Source: Thermoleophilia bacterium SCSIO 60948
GTDB lineage: Bacteria; Actinomycetota; Thermoleophilia; Solirubrobacterales; 70-9
Reading direction: 5' to 3'
NCBI GenBank assembly: GCA_021496505.1
Contig: CP053031.1
Span: forward strand, 682,001 to 746,000
DNA length: 64,000 nucleotides
Part shown: in pieces, positions 34,980-42,853 of the stretch
Numbering within the stretch: the first letter of the stretch is position 1
Layout of the letters: each line of letters opens with the position of its first letter
Program-made: the position numbers and the translations under genes
Notes under the pieces: model-generated
What the model was told of the DNA's origin: nothing
Database searches by the model: none
What the model saw: only the letters and a program-made list of their open reading frames with translations

Positions 34980-35921
34980 TCAGCTCCCGGCGTGACTTTC
35001 CTGCCGCTCGCGGTCGGCGCCTTCCTCGTATCCGTTCCCGGTGACGTGGAGCGGGTCGGAGCCGGCGCTTCGCGGGGTCACCACGACGTGACAGAGCGCC
35101 TCGCGGAGCAGCCGCCGCGTCGAGCTACCGGCGACCGTGCGGCGAACCCTCCCGTAGCCCCGCGAGCCGACGACCATCAGGTCGTGATCGTGACTCGCCT
35201 GCGCGAGCGCGTAGCCCGGCGCGCCGCTCAGCAGCTCGCTGCTGGCCTCGACGCCGGAAGGGACGCTGGCGAGCGCGTGCTCGAGCGCTTGCCGTTTTGT
35301 CTTGCGTGCCAGGTCGTAGGGGTCGGTTCTCATCGCCTCGGCCCAGCCGTCGGCGTAGCCGTCACCGGTGAAGTCCATTACCCCGACGAGGGTCAGCTTG
35401 GCGTTGCTCCGGCGCGCGAGGTCGATCCCGGCGCGAAGCGCCGACTGCGACTCCGGCGAACCGTCGTAGGCGACGGCGATCCGGTCGAATCGAGACTCCG
35501 TCTTGGCCGAGCCCATCGCTGCGACGGCGACCGCGCACGGGGCATCGGTCAGCAACGACTCCCCGGTGCTCCCGAGCATCGCCTGGCCGAAGGCGCTGCG
35601 ATGGGTCGAGCTGATCACGATCAGCCCCGCGTGCTTTTCGAACGCGAGCTCGCGAAGGCCGAGTGCCGGAGAGGAAGAGACGTCGTAGCGGACCTCGGCG
35701 TCGAGCGGTGCGAGGCGCTCGCGGAGCGCCTCACCCTGCTCGCCCATGTGCTTGCGAACGAGCTCTTGGAGATCGGATTCGCTCAGCCAGGCCCCGGGCC
35801 ACTCGATGACCGTCGCGACGACCGGCTTCATCTCGAGCCGCTCTGCCAGGGCCGCACCCAGGGCGATCGCGTCTTCGCCCCTGTCGGCGGCCCGATATCC
35901 GATGATCAGCGAACGCTGCAC
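34980..35921 (-). CDS. Tandem-domain universal stress protein (UspA), copy 2
   Basis: A 313-residue protein closely related to copy 1 (MQRSLIIGYRAADRGEDAIA). Both domains carry the nucleotide-binding pattern; the second is GSRGYGRVRRTVAGSSTRRLL and the first ISSTHRSAFGQAMLGSTGES. It is transcribed divergently from the ZIP transporter. Operator-like site 2 lies 86 bases upstream of its ATG. Copies 1 and 2 share the stretch DSLLTD/ESLLTD plus PCA(I/V)AVA, indicating a duplication within this cluster. Confidence 0.93.
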   Translation of the reverse strand: MQRSLIIGYRAADRGEDAIALGAALAERLEMKPVVATVIEWPGAWLSESDLQELVRKHMGEQGEALRERLAPLDAEVRYDVSSSPALGLRELAFEKHAGLIVISSTHRSAFGQAMLGSTGESLLTDAPCAVAVAAMGSAKTESRFDRIAVAYDGSPESQSALRAGIDLARRSNAKLTLVGVMDFTGDGYADGWAEAMRTDPYDLARKTKRQALEHALASVPSGVEASSELLSGAPGYALAQASHDHDLMVVGSRGYGRVRRTVAGSSTRRLLREALCHVVVTPRSAGSDPLHVTGNGYEEGADRERQESHAGS

Positions 35922-36006
35922 GAGTGCCTCCTCAAAATCCCGGCCTCAGGGGCAAGCTACGACGCGGCCCTCCACCCTGAATCGGCAGCGCACCCTGGAA
36001 TCGGGA

Positions 36007-36025
36007 TCCGTAGGCAGGGCGGATG
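36007..36025 (+). promoter_or_regulatory. 19-bp operator-like motif, site 2
   Basis: The sequence TCCGTAGGCAGGGCGGATG differs from site 1 only at position 8. It lies between divergent Usp copy 2 (86 bases) and the ZIP transporter gene at 36142 (117 bases). Outside the 19 bases the two regions diverge, so the match is not simply a duplicated intergenic block. Confidence 0.65.
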
Positions 36026-36141
36026 TCGATCGCTCCGCGGCTCGGCGAAGTTGACGTGATGCCGGGCGCGGGGGTTCGCGAGGCAGCGACGATGGTTCCG
36101 AGCGAGGCCGGCTCCCGCCCGGTTGCCCGCGAGGCGAGAGC

Positions 36142-36879
36142 GTGATCGAGCTGCTGCTCGCGGCCGGCGCGACGACGCTCGCGACCGGACTCGGCGCGAT
36201 CCCGGTCTGGCTGCTGGGCGACGACGTCGCGCGCTACCGCGCGGCCATGCTGGGCGTCGTCGCCGGCGTCATGGGCGTCGCGGCGATCGTCGGCCTGATC
36301 CTCCCCGGGCTCGAGGAGTCCGACGGGGTTGGCGAGGTCGGACTCGGGACCCTGACCGGAGTCGGGTTCCTCCTGGTCGCACGAGCCGCACTCGATCACC
36401 ACGACGGACGCCGGGGGGTAGCCCGCGACACACGCGCTTGGATCCTGATCGGAGCGGTGCTGACGGTCCACAGCCTTCCCGAAGGATTCGCGATCGGCAC
36501 CGCCTATGCGTCGCCGACGCAGGGACTCGGTCTCTTCATGGTTGTCGCGATCGCGATCCAGAACATCCCTGAGGGGACGAGTGTCGCGTTGCCGATGGCG
36601 ACGGATGGGCGCCGCCGCGCGGCGCAGTTCTGGGCCGCGGTCGGAACGAGCGTGCCGCAGCCGCTCGGGGCGGCGATCGCCTACCTCGCCGTCGAACAGG
36701 TCTCCGCGCTGCTGCCGTTCTCTTTCGGGTTCGCCGCGGGGGCGATGCTCGCACTCGTCGTGGTGCAGGTCGTTCCCGACGCGCTCCGCGCGGGGGCGCG
36801 AGGTGCATCGGTGGGTTTCATCGCCGGTTCGGCTCTCATGCTCGGCTTGGGCATCGCTCTCGATCTGGGGACGACATGA
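36142..36879 (+). CDS. ZIP-family metal transporter
   Basis: A 245-residue polytopic protein with about eight TM segments. The two metal-site helices are intact: HSLPEGFAIGTAYA (TM4) and AIQNIPEGTSVALPMA (TM5). These HxxPEG and NxPEG motifs define the bacterial ZIP/ZupT group that imports Zn2+, Fe2+ or Mn2+. Start at GTG 36142. The divergent promoter region is shared with Usp copy 2 and contains operator-like site 2, suggesting that metal supply is tied to the stress response. Confidence 0.9.
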   Translation: MIELLLAAGATTLATGLGAIPVWLLGDDVARYRAAMLGVVAGVMGVAAIVGLILPGLEESDGVGEVGLGTLTGVGFLLVARAALDHHDGRRGVARDTRAWILIGAVLTVHSLPEGFAIGTAYASPTQGLGLFMVVAIAIQNIPEGTSVALPMATDGRRRAAQFWAAVGTSVPQPLGAAIAYLAVEQVSALLPFSFGFAAGAMLALVVVQVVPDALRAGARGASVGFIAGSALMLGLGIALDLGTT

Positions 36880-36988
36880 GACCTCGGTGCCGAGCACGGA
36901 TGAAGGTCCCGCCGTCGCAACCGAACCGCCGCCCCGGCTCCGGGCGGAGACTCTGGGTGTCCGATATCGGCCGTCAGGAGGCGACGCG

Positions 36989-37666
36989 ATGAGCGCTCAC
37001 GAATACAGCGGACTACTCGACGAGCTGCTCCCCGACCCGCAGATTCACACCCGCCAGAGCATCGTCATCGACGCCGATCCTGCGCTGGTCTGGCAGGCCG
37101 TTCTGCACGCGGATCTGGCCTCGTGCGGGCCGGTCAGGTACCTGAGCATGCTCCGCGCCCTTCCGGACCGGTTGTTTCGCCGGCTCCGCGGCCGCCCTGG
37201 ACTGCCGGACGTATCGCGGGCCGACGTGGCGGGCCTGATCGAGGCGGGGTATTGGATCGTGCTCGACGAGGTCGAGGATCGCGAGCTCGCACTCGGTCTC
37301 GTGATGTGGGACAGCCGTGTTGACGAGGTTGGCGGCGCCGCGCGCGCACTCTTCGAGCGCCCAGCGCCGGGCGCCATGCGGGTCGGCTGGTCGTTCGCGA
37401 TCGAGCCGTTCGACGGGGGCGGCTCACTGCTCGTGACCGAGACACGGACCGAGCCCGCCGACGAGGCGGCTCGCCGGCGCTTCGCGACCTACTGGCGCCT
37501 TGTCGGGCCGTTCGCCGATCTGACCCGGCACTTCGTCCTGCGCACGATCGCTGCCGACGCCGAGCGGCGGGCTGCCGCCGCGTCCCGGAAGGGCGCTCGG
37601 AGCGCCGGCGACGGTGAGCCTTTCGGGCAGGGCCACGACTCCCCGTTTCCACTGCGGGCGAGCTGA
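36989..37666 (+). CDS. SRPBCC-fold protein (polyketide cyclase/START-like)
   Basis: A 225-residue protein with the SRPBCC beginning HTRQSIVIDADPALVWQAV and ending in the long helix TYWRLVGPFADLTRHFVLRT. The middle has VLDEVEDRELALGLVMWDS and GSLLVTETRTEPADE. These are hydrophobic-cavity ligand-binding proteins. ATG 36989 has AGGAGG about 8 bases upstream. It precedes Usp copy 3 by 13 bases and is probably in one transcript with it. The ligand is unknown. Confidence 0.78.
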   Translation: MSAHEYSGLLDELLPDPQIHTRQSIVIDADPALVWQAVLHADLASCGPVRYLSMLRALPDRLFRRLRGRPGLPDVSRADVAGLIEAGYWIVLDEVEDRELALGLVMWDSRVDEVGGAARALFERPAPGAMRVGWSFAIEPFDGGGSLLVTETRTEPADEAARRRFATYWRLVGPFADLTRHFVLRTIAADAERRAAAASRKGARSAGDGEPFGQGHDSPFPLRAS

Positions 37667-37679
37667 CGGGCGCAGGCCG

Positions 37680-38633
37680 GTGTCCGCGATCCAGCCCACC
37701 TACGTGATCGGCTACGCGCCGTCCGGGCGGGGCGACGATGCGCTCGCGCTCGGGCTGGCGCTCGGTGAGCTCGCCGGCGCGTTTCAGATCGTCGCCACGG
37801 TGGTGCCGTGGCGGGGCGAGCTGATGGACCTCGACCGGCGGCAACGACTCGTGGCCGGCGACACCGCGCGTCTGAGGCTCGAGATCCGTGACCGGCTCAC
37901 CGGCCACGACTGGGAGGCGCGGACGATTCTTCGCGACTCGGCGGCGCAGGCGCTCGCCGAGCTCGCCGAACACGAGAGCGCCCAACTGATCGTGCTGGGC
38001 GGGACACGTCACGGCCGCGGTGGTCGCGCGCTGCTCGGCAGCACCACCGAGTCGGTGCTCGGCGGCGCGCCCTGCGCGGTCGCGGTCGCGCCGCACGGGT
38101 ACGCGCGTAAGCCGGGTCGCGGGCTGGAGAACATCGCGGTCGCCTTTGACGGGTCGGCTGAATCCGAGCGGGCGCTCGAGGCCGCTATCGGCATCGCCGA
38201 ACCGCTTGGCGCCCGGATCACCCTCTGCGCCGTGGCCGGCGCCCCGCGCTACGGCTATCGCGAGGCCTGGGAGACGATCTCGCGGGGGGAGTGCGAGACC
38301 CGCGACGAACGACGCAAGCGGCGGATGCTCGAACGGAGGCTGCGCTGGATGCCCGCGGGGACGCGGGCCGGGGCGCGGGTCGTTGTCGGGGTCACGGGGG
38401 CGACGCTCGCCGATCTCAGCGCCGGGTTCGACCTGATGCTCGTCGGCTCGCGCGGATACGGACCCCTGCGGCGCACGGTCCTCGGCAGCGCGACGCGCCG
38501 CCTTCTCGCCGAGGGTCGTTGCCCGGTCATCGTCACGCCTCGCGGCTCGAGCGGCGAGCCACTGAGGATGCGCGGCGGGGTCCGCGAGAACGGGTCGGTG
38601 CTCGGAGCCGGCCCGGGGCTAGGAGCGGACTGA
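37680..38633 (+). CDS. Tandem-domain universal stress protein (UspA), copy 3
   Basis: A 317-residue protein. Domain 1 has LGGTRHGRGGRALLGSTTES; domain 2 ends GSRGYGPLRRTVLGSATRRL. Both fit the ATP-binding Usp pattern. Start at GTG 37680 (VSAIQPTYVIGYAPSGRGDD), 13 bases after the SRPBCC gene. It is the only Usp in the cluster without its own nearby operator-like motif, consistent with being downstream in an operon. Its 3' end overlaps that of copy 4 (tail to tail) by 15 bases. Confidence 0.92.
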   Translation: MSAIQPTYVIGYAPSGRGDDALALGLALGELAGAFQIVATVVPWRGELMDLDRRQRLVAGDTARLRLEIRDRLTGHDWEARTILRDSAAQALAELAEHESAQLIVLGGTRHGRGGRALLGSTTESVLGGAPCAVAVAPHGYARKPGRGLENIAVAFDGSAESERALEAAIGIAEPLGARITLCAVAGAPRYGYREAWETISRGECETRDERRKRRMLERRLRWMPAGTRAGARVVVGVTGATLADLSAGFDLMLVGSRGYGPLRRTVLGSATRRLLAEGRCPVIVTPRGSSGEPLRMRGGVRENGSVLGAGPGLGAD

Positions 38634-39530
38634 CGCCGCGGCCGTCCTCAGCTCGAGCGGATCGAGCCCGGCGCCGCGCGGCGTGATCAACACCGGGCAG
38701 TGCGCGTTTCGCAGCAGCTTGCGGGAGGTGCTTCCGAGGATCGTGCGCTTGAGGCGCCCGTAGCCGCGCGAGCCGACGAGCATCAGGTCCAGGTCGCGGC
38801 TGTGCTCGGCCAGCACCTCGCCGGGAGGACCCGTGATCACGACCCCCTCGCCGCGGATGGGCGCAGGGACCCGCTCGAGACCGGAACGCATCATTTCCTC
38901 GCGTTCCTCGAGGTCGCGCTCGTGGTACTCAGCCAGCGTGAGCGTGGCATATGCCGTGGCGTGCGACCAGCTCGGAAAGCGGGCCACGACGATCACGGAG
39001 ACCGTGCCTCCGACGAGCCCGGCTACACCGACCGCCGTCTCGAGCGCGGTCCACGCCTCGGCCGAGCCGTCGAAGCCGACGCCGATTCGGCGAATCTCGT
39101 GATCCGAGCTCTCCGTGTAGCGACGCGGAGCGATCGCGACGGCGCAGGGCGCGTCGAGGATCACCGTCTCACCGGTCGCGCCGAGCACGGCGTCGCCGAT
39201 CGGCCCGTGGTGCGCGGAGCCGATCACGAGCAGCCGCGCGGCCAGCGCGGCCGCCTCGGCTTGGATGACACGGCCGGCCGATCCGCCTGAGCGCACGATG
39301 ATGTCGGCGGGCGCGCTCCCGAACTCCGCCACGACGTGTTCGGCGAGCTCTTCGCGCCGCTCGCGCGTGACGATCTCGAGATCGCCGTCGAGGACGAGGC
39401 CGTCGGGCCAGTCGATGACCTCGACGACGGCGCGATCCATCTCGAGCACGTCGGACAGCGACCGCCCGAGGCGAAGGGCATCTTCGCCCTGGGGCCTCGG
39501 CGCGTAGGCGATCAGGAGCGTTCGGTGCAA
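38619..39530 (-). CDS. Tandem-domain universal stress protein (UspA), copy 4
   Basis: A 303-residue protein. Domain 1 has IGSAHHGPIGDAVLGATGET; domain 2 ends GSRGYGRLKRTILGSTSRKLL. It is divergent from the sensor kinase gene at 39724. The shared control region holds two inverted repeats: GCCGACT-CGA-AGTCGGC, 37 bases from its start, and operator-like site 3, 92 bases from its start. This is the copy physically linked to the kinase promoter. Confidence 0.93.
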   Translation of the reverse strand: MHRTLLIAYAPRPQGEDALRLGRSLSDVLEMDRAVVEVIDWPDGLVLDGDLEIVTRERREELAEHVVAEFGSAPADIIVRSGGSAGRVIQAEAAALAARLLVIGSAHHGPIGDAVLGATGETVILDAPCAVAIAPRRYTESSDHEIRRIGVGFDGSAEAWTALETAVGVAGLVGGTVSVIVVARFPSWSHATAYATLTLAEYHERDLEEREEMMRSGLERVPAPIRGEGVVITGPPGEVLAEHSRDLDLMLVGSRGYGRLKRTILGSTSRKLLRNAHCPVLITPRGAGLDPLELRTAAASVRS

Positions 39531-39566
39531 GGCTCGCGGCGTCCGGTTCGGTGGGCGGTCACAGTG

Positions 39567-39583
39567 GCCGACTCGAAGTCGGC
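39567..39583. promoter_or_regulatory. Perfect inverted repeat GCCGACT-CGA-AGTCGGC
   Basis: Seven-base arms separated by three bases lie between Usp copy 4 and the GAF sensor kinase, 37 bases upstream of the Usp start. The GACT/AGTC core recalls the core of the mycobacterial DosR box (GGGACT...AGTCCC), and the 3-base spacer equals that of the CCGTAG-N3-CTACGG motif next to it. It could be an operator or a 5' leader hairpin. Confidence 0.4.
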
Positions 39584-39621
39584 TCTGTCCCGGATCATCG
39601 GCGGGCCGCGGGGGCCGGACC

Positions 39622-39640
39622 TCCGTAGCCGCTACAGACT
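39622..39640 (+). promoter_or_regulatory. 19-bp operator-like motif, site 3
   Basis: The sequence TCCGTAGCCGCTACAGACT contains the near-palindrome CCGTAG-CCG-CTACAG. It lies between divergent Usp copy 4 (92 bases) and the GAF sensor kinase (84 bases to the ATG at 39724), so the kinase gene may be autoregulated. Confidence 0.65.
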
Positions 39641-39723
39641 TTCCGCGTCCGGGTTCGTTGCGTTGAATCGGGCGTGGAGCTAGCTTGATTCGGGGGGATT
39701 CGACGACCTTGAGGTCTGCCGTG

Positions 39724-41460
39724 ATGGCGAGCGCACTGAATCAGGCTGAACTCGAGCGCCTGCTGACCGCCGGCCGAGGTCTGGTCTCCCGCCTCGACCT
39801 CGAGTCGGTGCTCCGCGACGTCCTGGGCGCCGCACGCGAGCTCTGCTCGTCGCGCTACGCGGCGCTCGGCGTGCTCGACGCCGAGAAGCTCGAGTTAGAC
39901 CGTTTCATCTTCGAGGGAATCGATGAGGAGACCGTGCGGGCAATCGGCGCGCTGCCGCGCGGCCACGGCATCCTCGGCGAGCTGATCCGCGACCCGAAGC
40001 CGCTGCGGCTCGACGAGATCGGCGCTCACCCGCACTCCTATGGCTTCCCTGCCGGACATCCGCAGATGACGACGTTCCTCGGCGCACCGGTGAAGATCGG
40101 TGACGAGGTCTTCGGCAACATCTACCTGACCGAGAAGCTCGACGGCGAGCCGTTCACCGAGCGTGACGAGGAGATGCTCGGAGTGCTGTCGGAGTTCGCG
40201 GCTGTCGCGATCGAGAACGCGCGCTCGCACGCGGCCCTCACAAGCCGCCATGAGCTCCTCGAGCAGGCCGTGCGGGGCCTTCGGGCGACCGTCGACCTGA
40301 GTCGCCAGATCGACGGGCTGACCCGACGAGACCGGGTGTTCGAGCTCGTGACGAAGCGGGGGCGGGCCCTGCTCGAGGCCGAGATATGCGTCGGCGCGAT
40401 CCGTGTCGGCCCCGAGCTTCAGGTCGCCGACGCGGCGGGCGAGGTGCCCGTCGACATCGGCGGCACCGCGCTCGGTGAGGTCGCCTCCGACGCATCGAGG
40501 GGAGGCTCCGTTGTGCGGCTCGTGGGCGCGGAGGCTGAGGATCTCGGACGCCGGCTGAGAGTGGGGGCGCGGGACGTGCTCATCGCCCCGCTTCGAGCTC
40601 GGGGACGCGAGCTCGGAGCGCTCGTCTTCATCGACCCGGCGGGCACCAACTTCCAGCTCGACCACGAGCTCCTGCTCGAGGCTTTCGCGACGGCAGCGGC
40701 CAACGGGATCGCCGCGAGTCAGGCCTTCGAGGACGAGCGCGCCCGCCTCTCCATGCGCTCGTCCGAACGCGAGCGCCGGCGCTGGGCGCGCGAGCTCCAC
40801 GACGAGACGCTCCAGGAGCTCGGCGCTCTGCGCGTCCTGCTCGACAGCCCCACCGGGGCGGGCGAGTCGCTCGCCGCGCGACTCGATCGAGCCAGCGCTC
40901 AGGTCGAGCGGATCATCTCCGGGCTCCGAGGGCTGGTCACCGAACTGCGGCCCGCCGCGCTCGACGAGCTCGGGATCGAGGCCGCCGTCGAGGCCCTGGT
41001 ACAGAGGACCCGCGAGCGCGGCGGGCTGGCCATCGATCTCGACATCCAGATCGACTCCGCGCAACGTGGCAGGGAGCGCATGGATCCCGAGCTCGAGTCG
41101 GCGATCTACAGGATCGTGCAGGAGGCGCTTTCCAACGCCGTTAAGCACGCGAGCGCGAGCCGGGTCCGGGTCGCCCTCGAGCAGCGTGGCCGCAGCGTGG
41201 TGCTGAACGTCGTAGACGACGGGGTGGGGATCGCGGCCGATGGAGACCCTGAGGGATTCGGACTCGTGGGCATGGCCGAGCGGGTCGCGCTGCTCTCGGG
41301 CGAACTCGAGGTCGGCCCGAACGCGGGCGGCGGAACCCGTGTGCGGGTCCTGCTTCCGCTCGTGCGTCGCGCGAACTCCGCCGGCGACGCCGAGTACGTA
41401 GACGCTACGGACGCCGACGGGGTGCTCGGCTCCGACGCGACCGCGATCGGCCCGGGGTAG
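39724..41460 (+). CDS. DosS/DevS-like GAF-GAF sensor histidine kinase, probable heme gas/redox sensor
   Basis: A soluble 578-residue kinase with GAF-A at about 20-168, GAF-B at about 195-335, HisKA_3 with phospho-acceptor His359 (RRWARELHDETLQELG) and HATPase_c with the N box at 467-475 (EALSNAVKHA). GAF-A contains GAHPHSYGFPAGHPQMTTFLG; from memory this aligns with the DosS segment holding heme ligand His149, making His112 the probable heme ligand. The start is ATG 39724 (or GTG 39721) behind a GAGG; the TTG at 39685 seems too far upstream. It lies among five Usp genes with a NarL-type regulator 2.4 kb away, strongly resembling a DosRS system. O2/NO/CO or redox sensing is inferred. Confidence 0.9.
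   Translation: MASALNQAELERLLTAGRGLVSRLDLESVLRDVLGAARELCSSRYAALGVLDAEKLELDRFIFEGIDEETVRAIGALPRGHGILGELIRDPKPLRLDEIGAHPHSYGFPAGHPQMTTFLGAPVKIGDEVFGNIYLTEKLDGEPFTERDEEMLGVLSEFAAVAIENARSHAALTSRHELLEQAVRGLRATVDLSRQIDGLTRRDRVFELVTKRGRALLEAEICVGAIRVGPELQVADAAGEVPVDIGGTALGEVASDASRGGSVVRLVGAEAEDLGRRLRVGARDVLIAPLRARGRELGALVFIDPAGTNFQLDHELLLEAFATAAANGIAASQAFEDERARLSMRSSERERRRWARELHDETLQELGALRVLLDSPTGAGESLAARLDRASAQVERIISGLRGLVTELRPAALDELGIEAAVEALVQRTRERGGLAIDLDIQIDSAQRGRERMDPELESAIYRIVQEALSNAVKHASASRVRVALEQRGRSVVLNVVDDGVGIAADGDPEGFGLVGMAERVALLSGELEVGPNAGGGTRVRVLLPLVRRANSAGDAEYVDATDADGVLGSDATAIGPG
41395..41413 (+). promoter_or_regulatory. 19-bp operator-like motif, site 4 (inside the kinase 3' end)
   Basis: TACGTAGACGCTACGGACG, with a CGTAG/CTACG inverted repeat, sits in the last codons of the kinase gene, 108 bases before the flavoprotein gene at 41522. 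The kinase tail it encodes (about residues 558-564) is a non-conserved extension, so the DNA may be free to hold a promoter element for the downstream gene. Confidence 0.55.
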
Positions 41461-41521
41461 CTTCGGGGGTCACCGGCCCCCGGACGGCGGTGGGGCCGAA
41501 CGAGCAGAGCCGGAGGCCCCG

Positions 41522-42799
41522 ATGCGAAGTGACCGGTCCGATGCGCCTCAGGTGACGGTCGCCGGCGGCGGCATCGCGGGCGTCGAAGCGGCGCTCGCCG
41601 TCGCCGCGGAGCTCGGAGACGACGCCCGGGTGAGCCTCGTCTCGCCGGACCCCGACCTGACGATCCGGGCGCTCACCGTCGATGAGCCGTTCAGGCCGCG
41701 GCCCGCCGAGCGCCACGAGCTCGAGCCGTTGCTGGCGCCGGCCGGGGTCGCACTCGTTCGCGATTCGGTGACCCGAATCGCCGGCGACGGCAGCGTCGAG
41801 CTCGGCCACGACCGAAGGCTCCACCCCGACCACGTGATCGTCTGCGTCGGCGCCCGGGGCACGCACGCGCTGACCGCCGCGCGGACCTTCTGGGGAGGAG
41901 CCGGTGAGCTACGGATCGACCAGATGCTCCGTCGAGCGAGAGCCGGGGAACGCCGCGGGCTCGGGCTGATCGTCCCTGAGGGCACGACCTGGCCGCTGCC
42001 GATCTACGAGATCGCGCTGCTCGCCAGACGCCGGGCGCGCGAGCTCGGCGGCGCCGACGTTCCGATCACGATCTACACGCCCGAGGACGCGGCGCTGGCG
42101 ATCTTCGGCCCCGTGCCGAGCGCCGCCGTCGCGGAGCTGCTCGGCGCGGCCGGGATCGGTCTCGTGACCGGTGTCCGGGTCGGCCAGGACTCGTGGGGCA
42201 ACCCGTTCGCGGGGCGCCATCGGATCATGGAACGGGCCCTGATCTCGCTCCCGCGTCTCGCCGGTCCCAACATGCCCGACCTGCCGAGCGACCGCGACGG
42301 TTTCACCCGCGTCGACGAGTGGGGTCGCGTGGTCGGGTCCGAGCGGGTCTGGGCCGCCGGGGACGGCACCGACGCCGATGTGAAGCAGGGAGGGATCGCG
42401 GCGCAGGCCGCCGATGCCGCCGCCCACAACGTCGCGGCCGACCTCGTGAGCGGGCTCGAGCCGAGGCGGCCGACCCGCGTGCTGCGCGGCCGGCTGTTCG
42501 GGGCCGATGAGTCGCTGTTTCTACTGCGCGACCTCGACCGACCTGACGATCCCGGACAGGCTTCGTCGGATCCGCTCTGGTGGCCGCCGCAGAAGGTCGG
42601 CGCCGAACATCTCGCGGAGGCGCTGACGAGACAGACGTGGCGGGGCGAGCGCCTCGGCGCCGGAGAGGAGCTCGGCTCGGCGCTGAGCCACGAGTGGCAC
42701 GGCACCCCGCTCACCTCGCCGTGGGTCAGGAGCTCCGTGGCGAGTACCGAGAGCGGACCGGTGAGCGATCCCGATGAGCCGTCGACTCGCCGAACGTAG
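41522..42799 (+). CDS. FAD-dependent oxidoreductase of the NDH-2/sulfide:quinone reductase-like group, copy 1
   Basis: A 425-residue flavoprotein. The FAD motif VTVAGGGIAGVEAALAVAAE is at the N-terminus and the late FAD motif RVWAAGDGTDADVKQGGIAA near 280. It has about one third of the pattern of SQR/NDH-2 proteins but only one obvious cysteine (VIVCVGARG), lacking the redox-active cysteine pair needed for sulfide oxidation. It is therefore not a classical SQR. A quinone or other electron acceptor role is possible. A paralogue lies at 45755-46897. It is preceded by operator-like site 4 and followed by Usp copy 5. Confidence 0.82.
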   Translation: MRSDRSDAPQVTVAGGGIAGVEAALAVAAELGDDARVSLVSPDPDLTIRALTVDEPFRPRPAERHELEPLLAPAGVALVRDSVTRIAGDGSVELGHDRRLHPDHVIVCVGARGTHALTAARTFWGGAGELRIDQMLRRARAGERRGLGLIVPEGTTWPLPIYEIALLARRRARELGGADVPITIYTPEDAALAIFGPVPSAAVAELLGAAGIGLVTGVRVGQDSWGNPFAGRHRIMERALISLPRLAGPNMPDLPSDRDGFTRVDEWGRVVGSERVWAAGDGTDADVKQGGIAAQAADAAAHNVAADLVSGLEPRRPTRVLRGRLFGADESLFLLRDLDRPDDPGQASSDPLWWPPQKVGAEHLAEALTRQTWRGERLGAGEELGSALSHEWHGTPLTSPWVRSSVASTESGPVSDPDEPSTRRT

Positions 42800-42853
42800 C
42801 TTGCGACACACGAGCCCGGACGTGGTGAGCCGACCCAGGACGGAGGGACGACG

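Noticed and set aside
42792-42810. CGTAG sequence just before Usp copy 5
   Set aside because: Only the CGTAG half is present; positions 9 and 14 do not match, and the TAG is the stop codon of the preceding gene.
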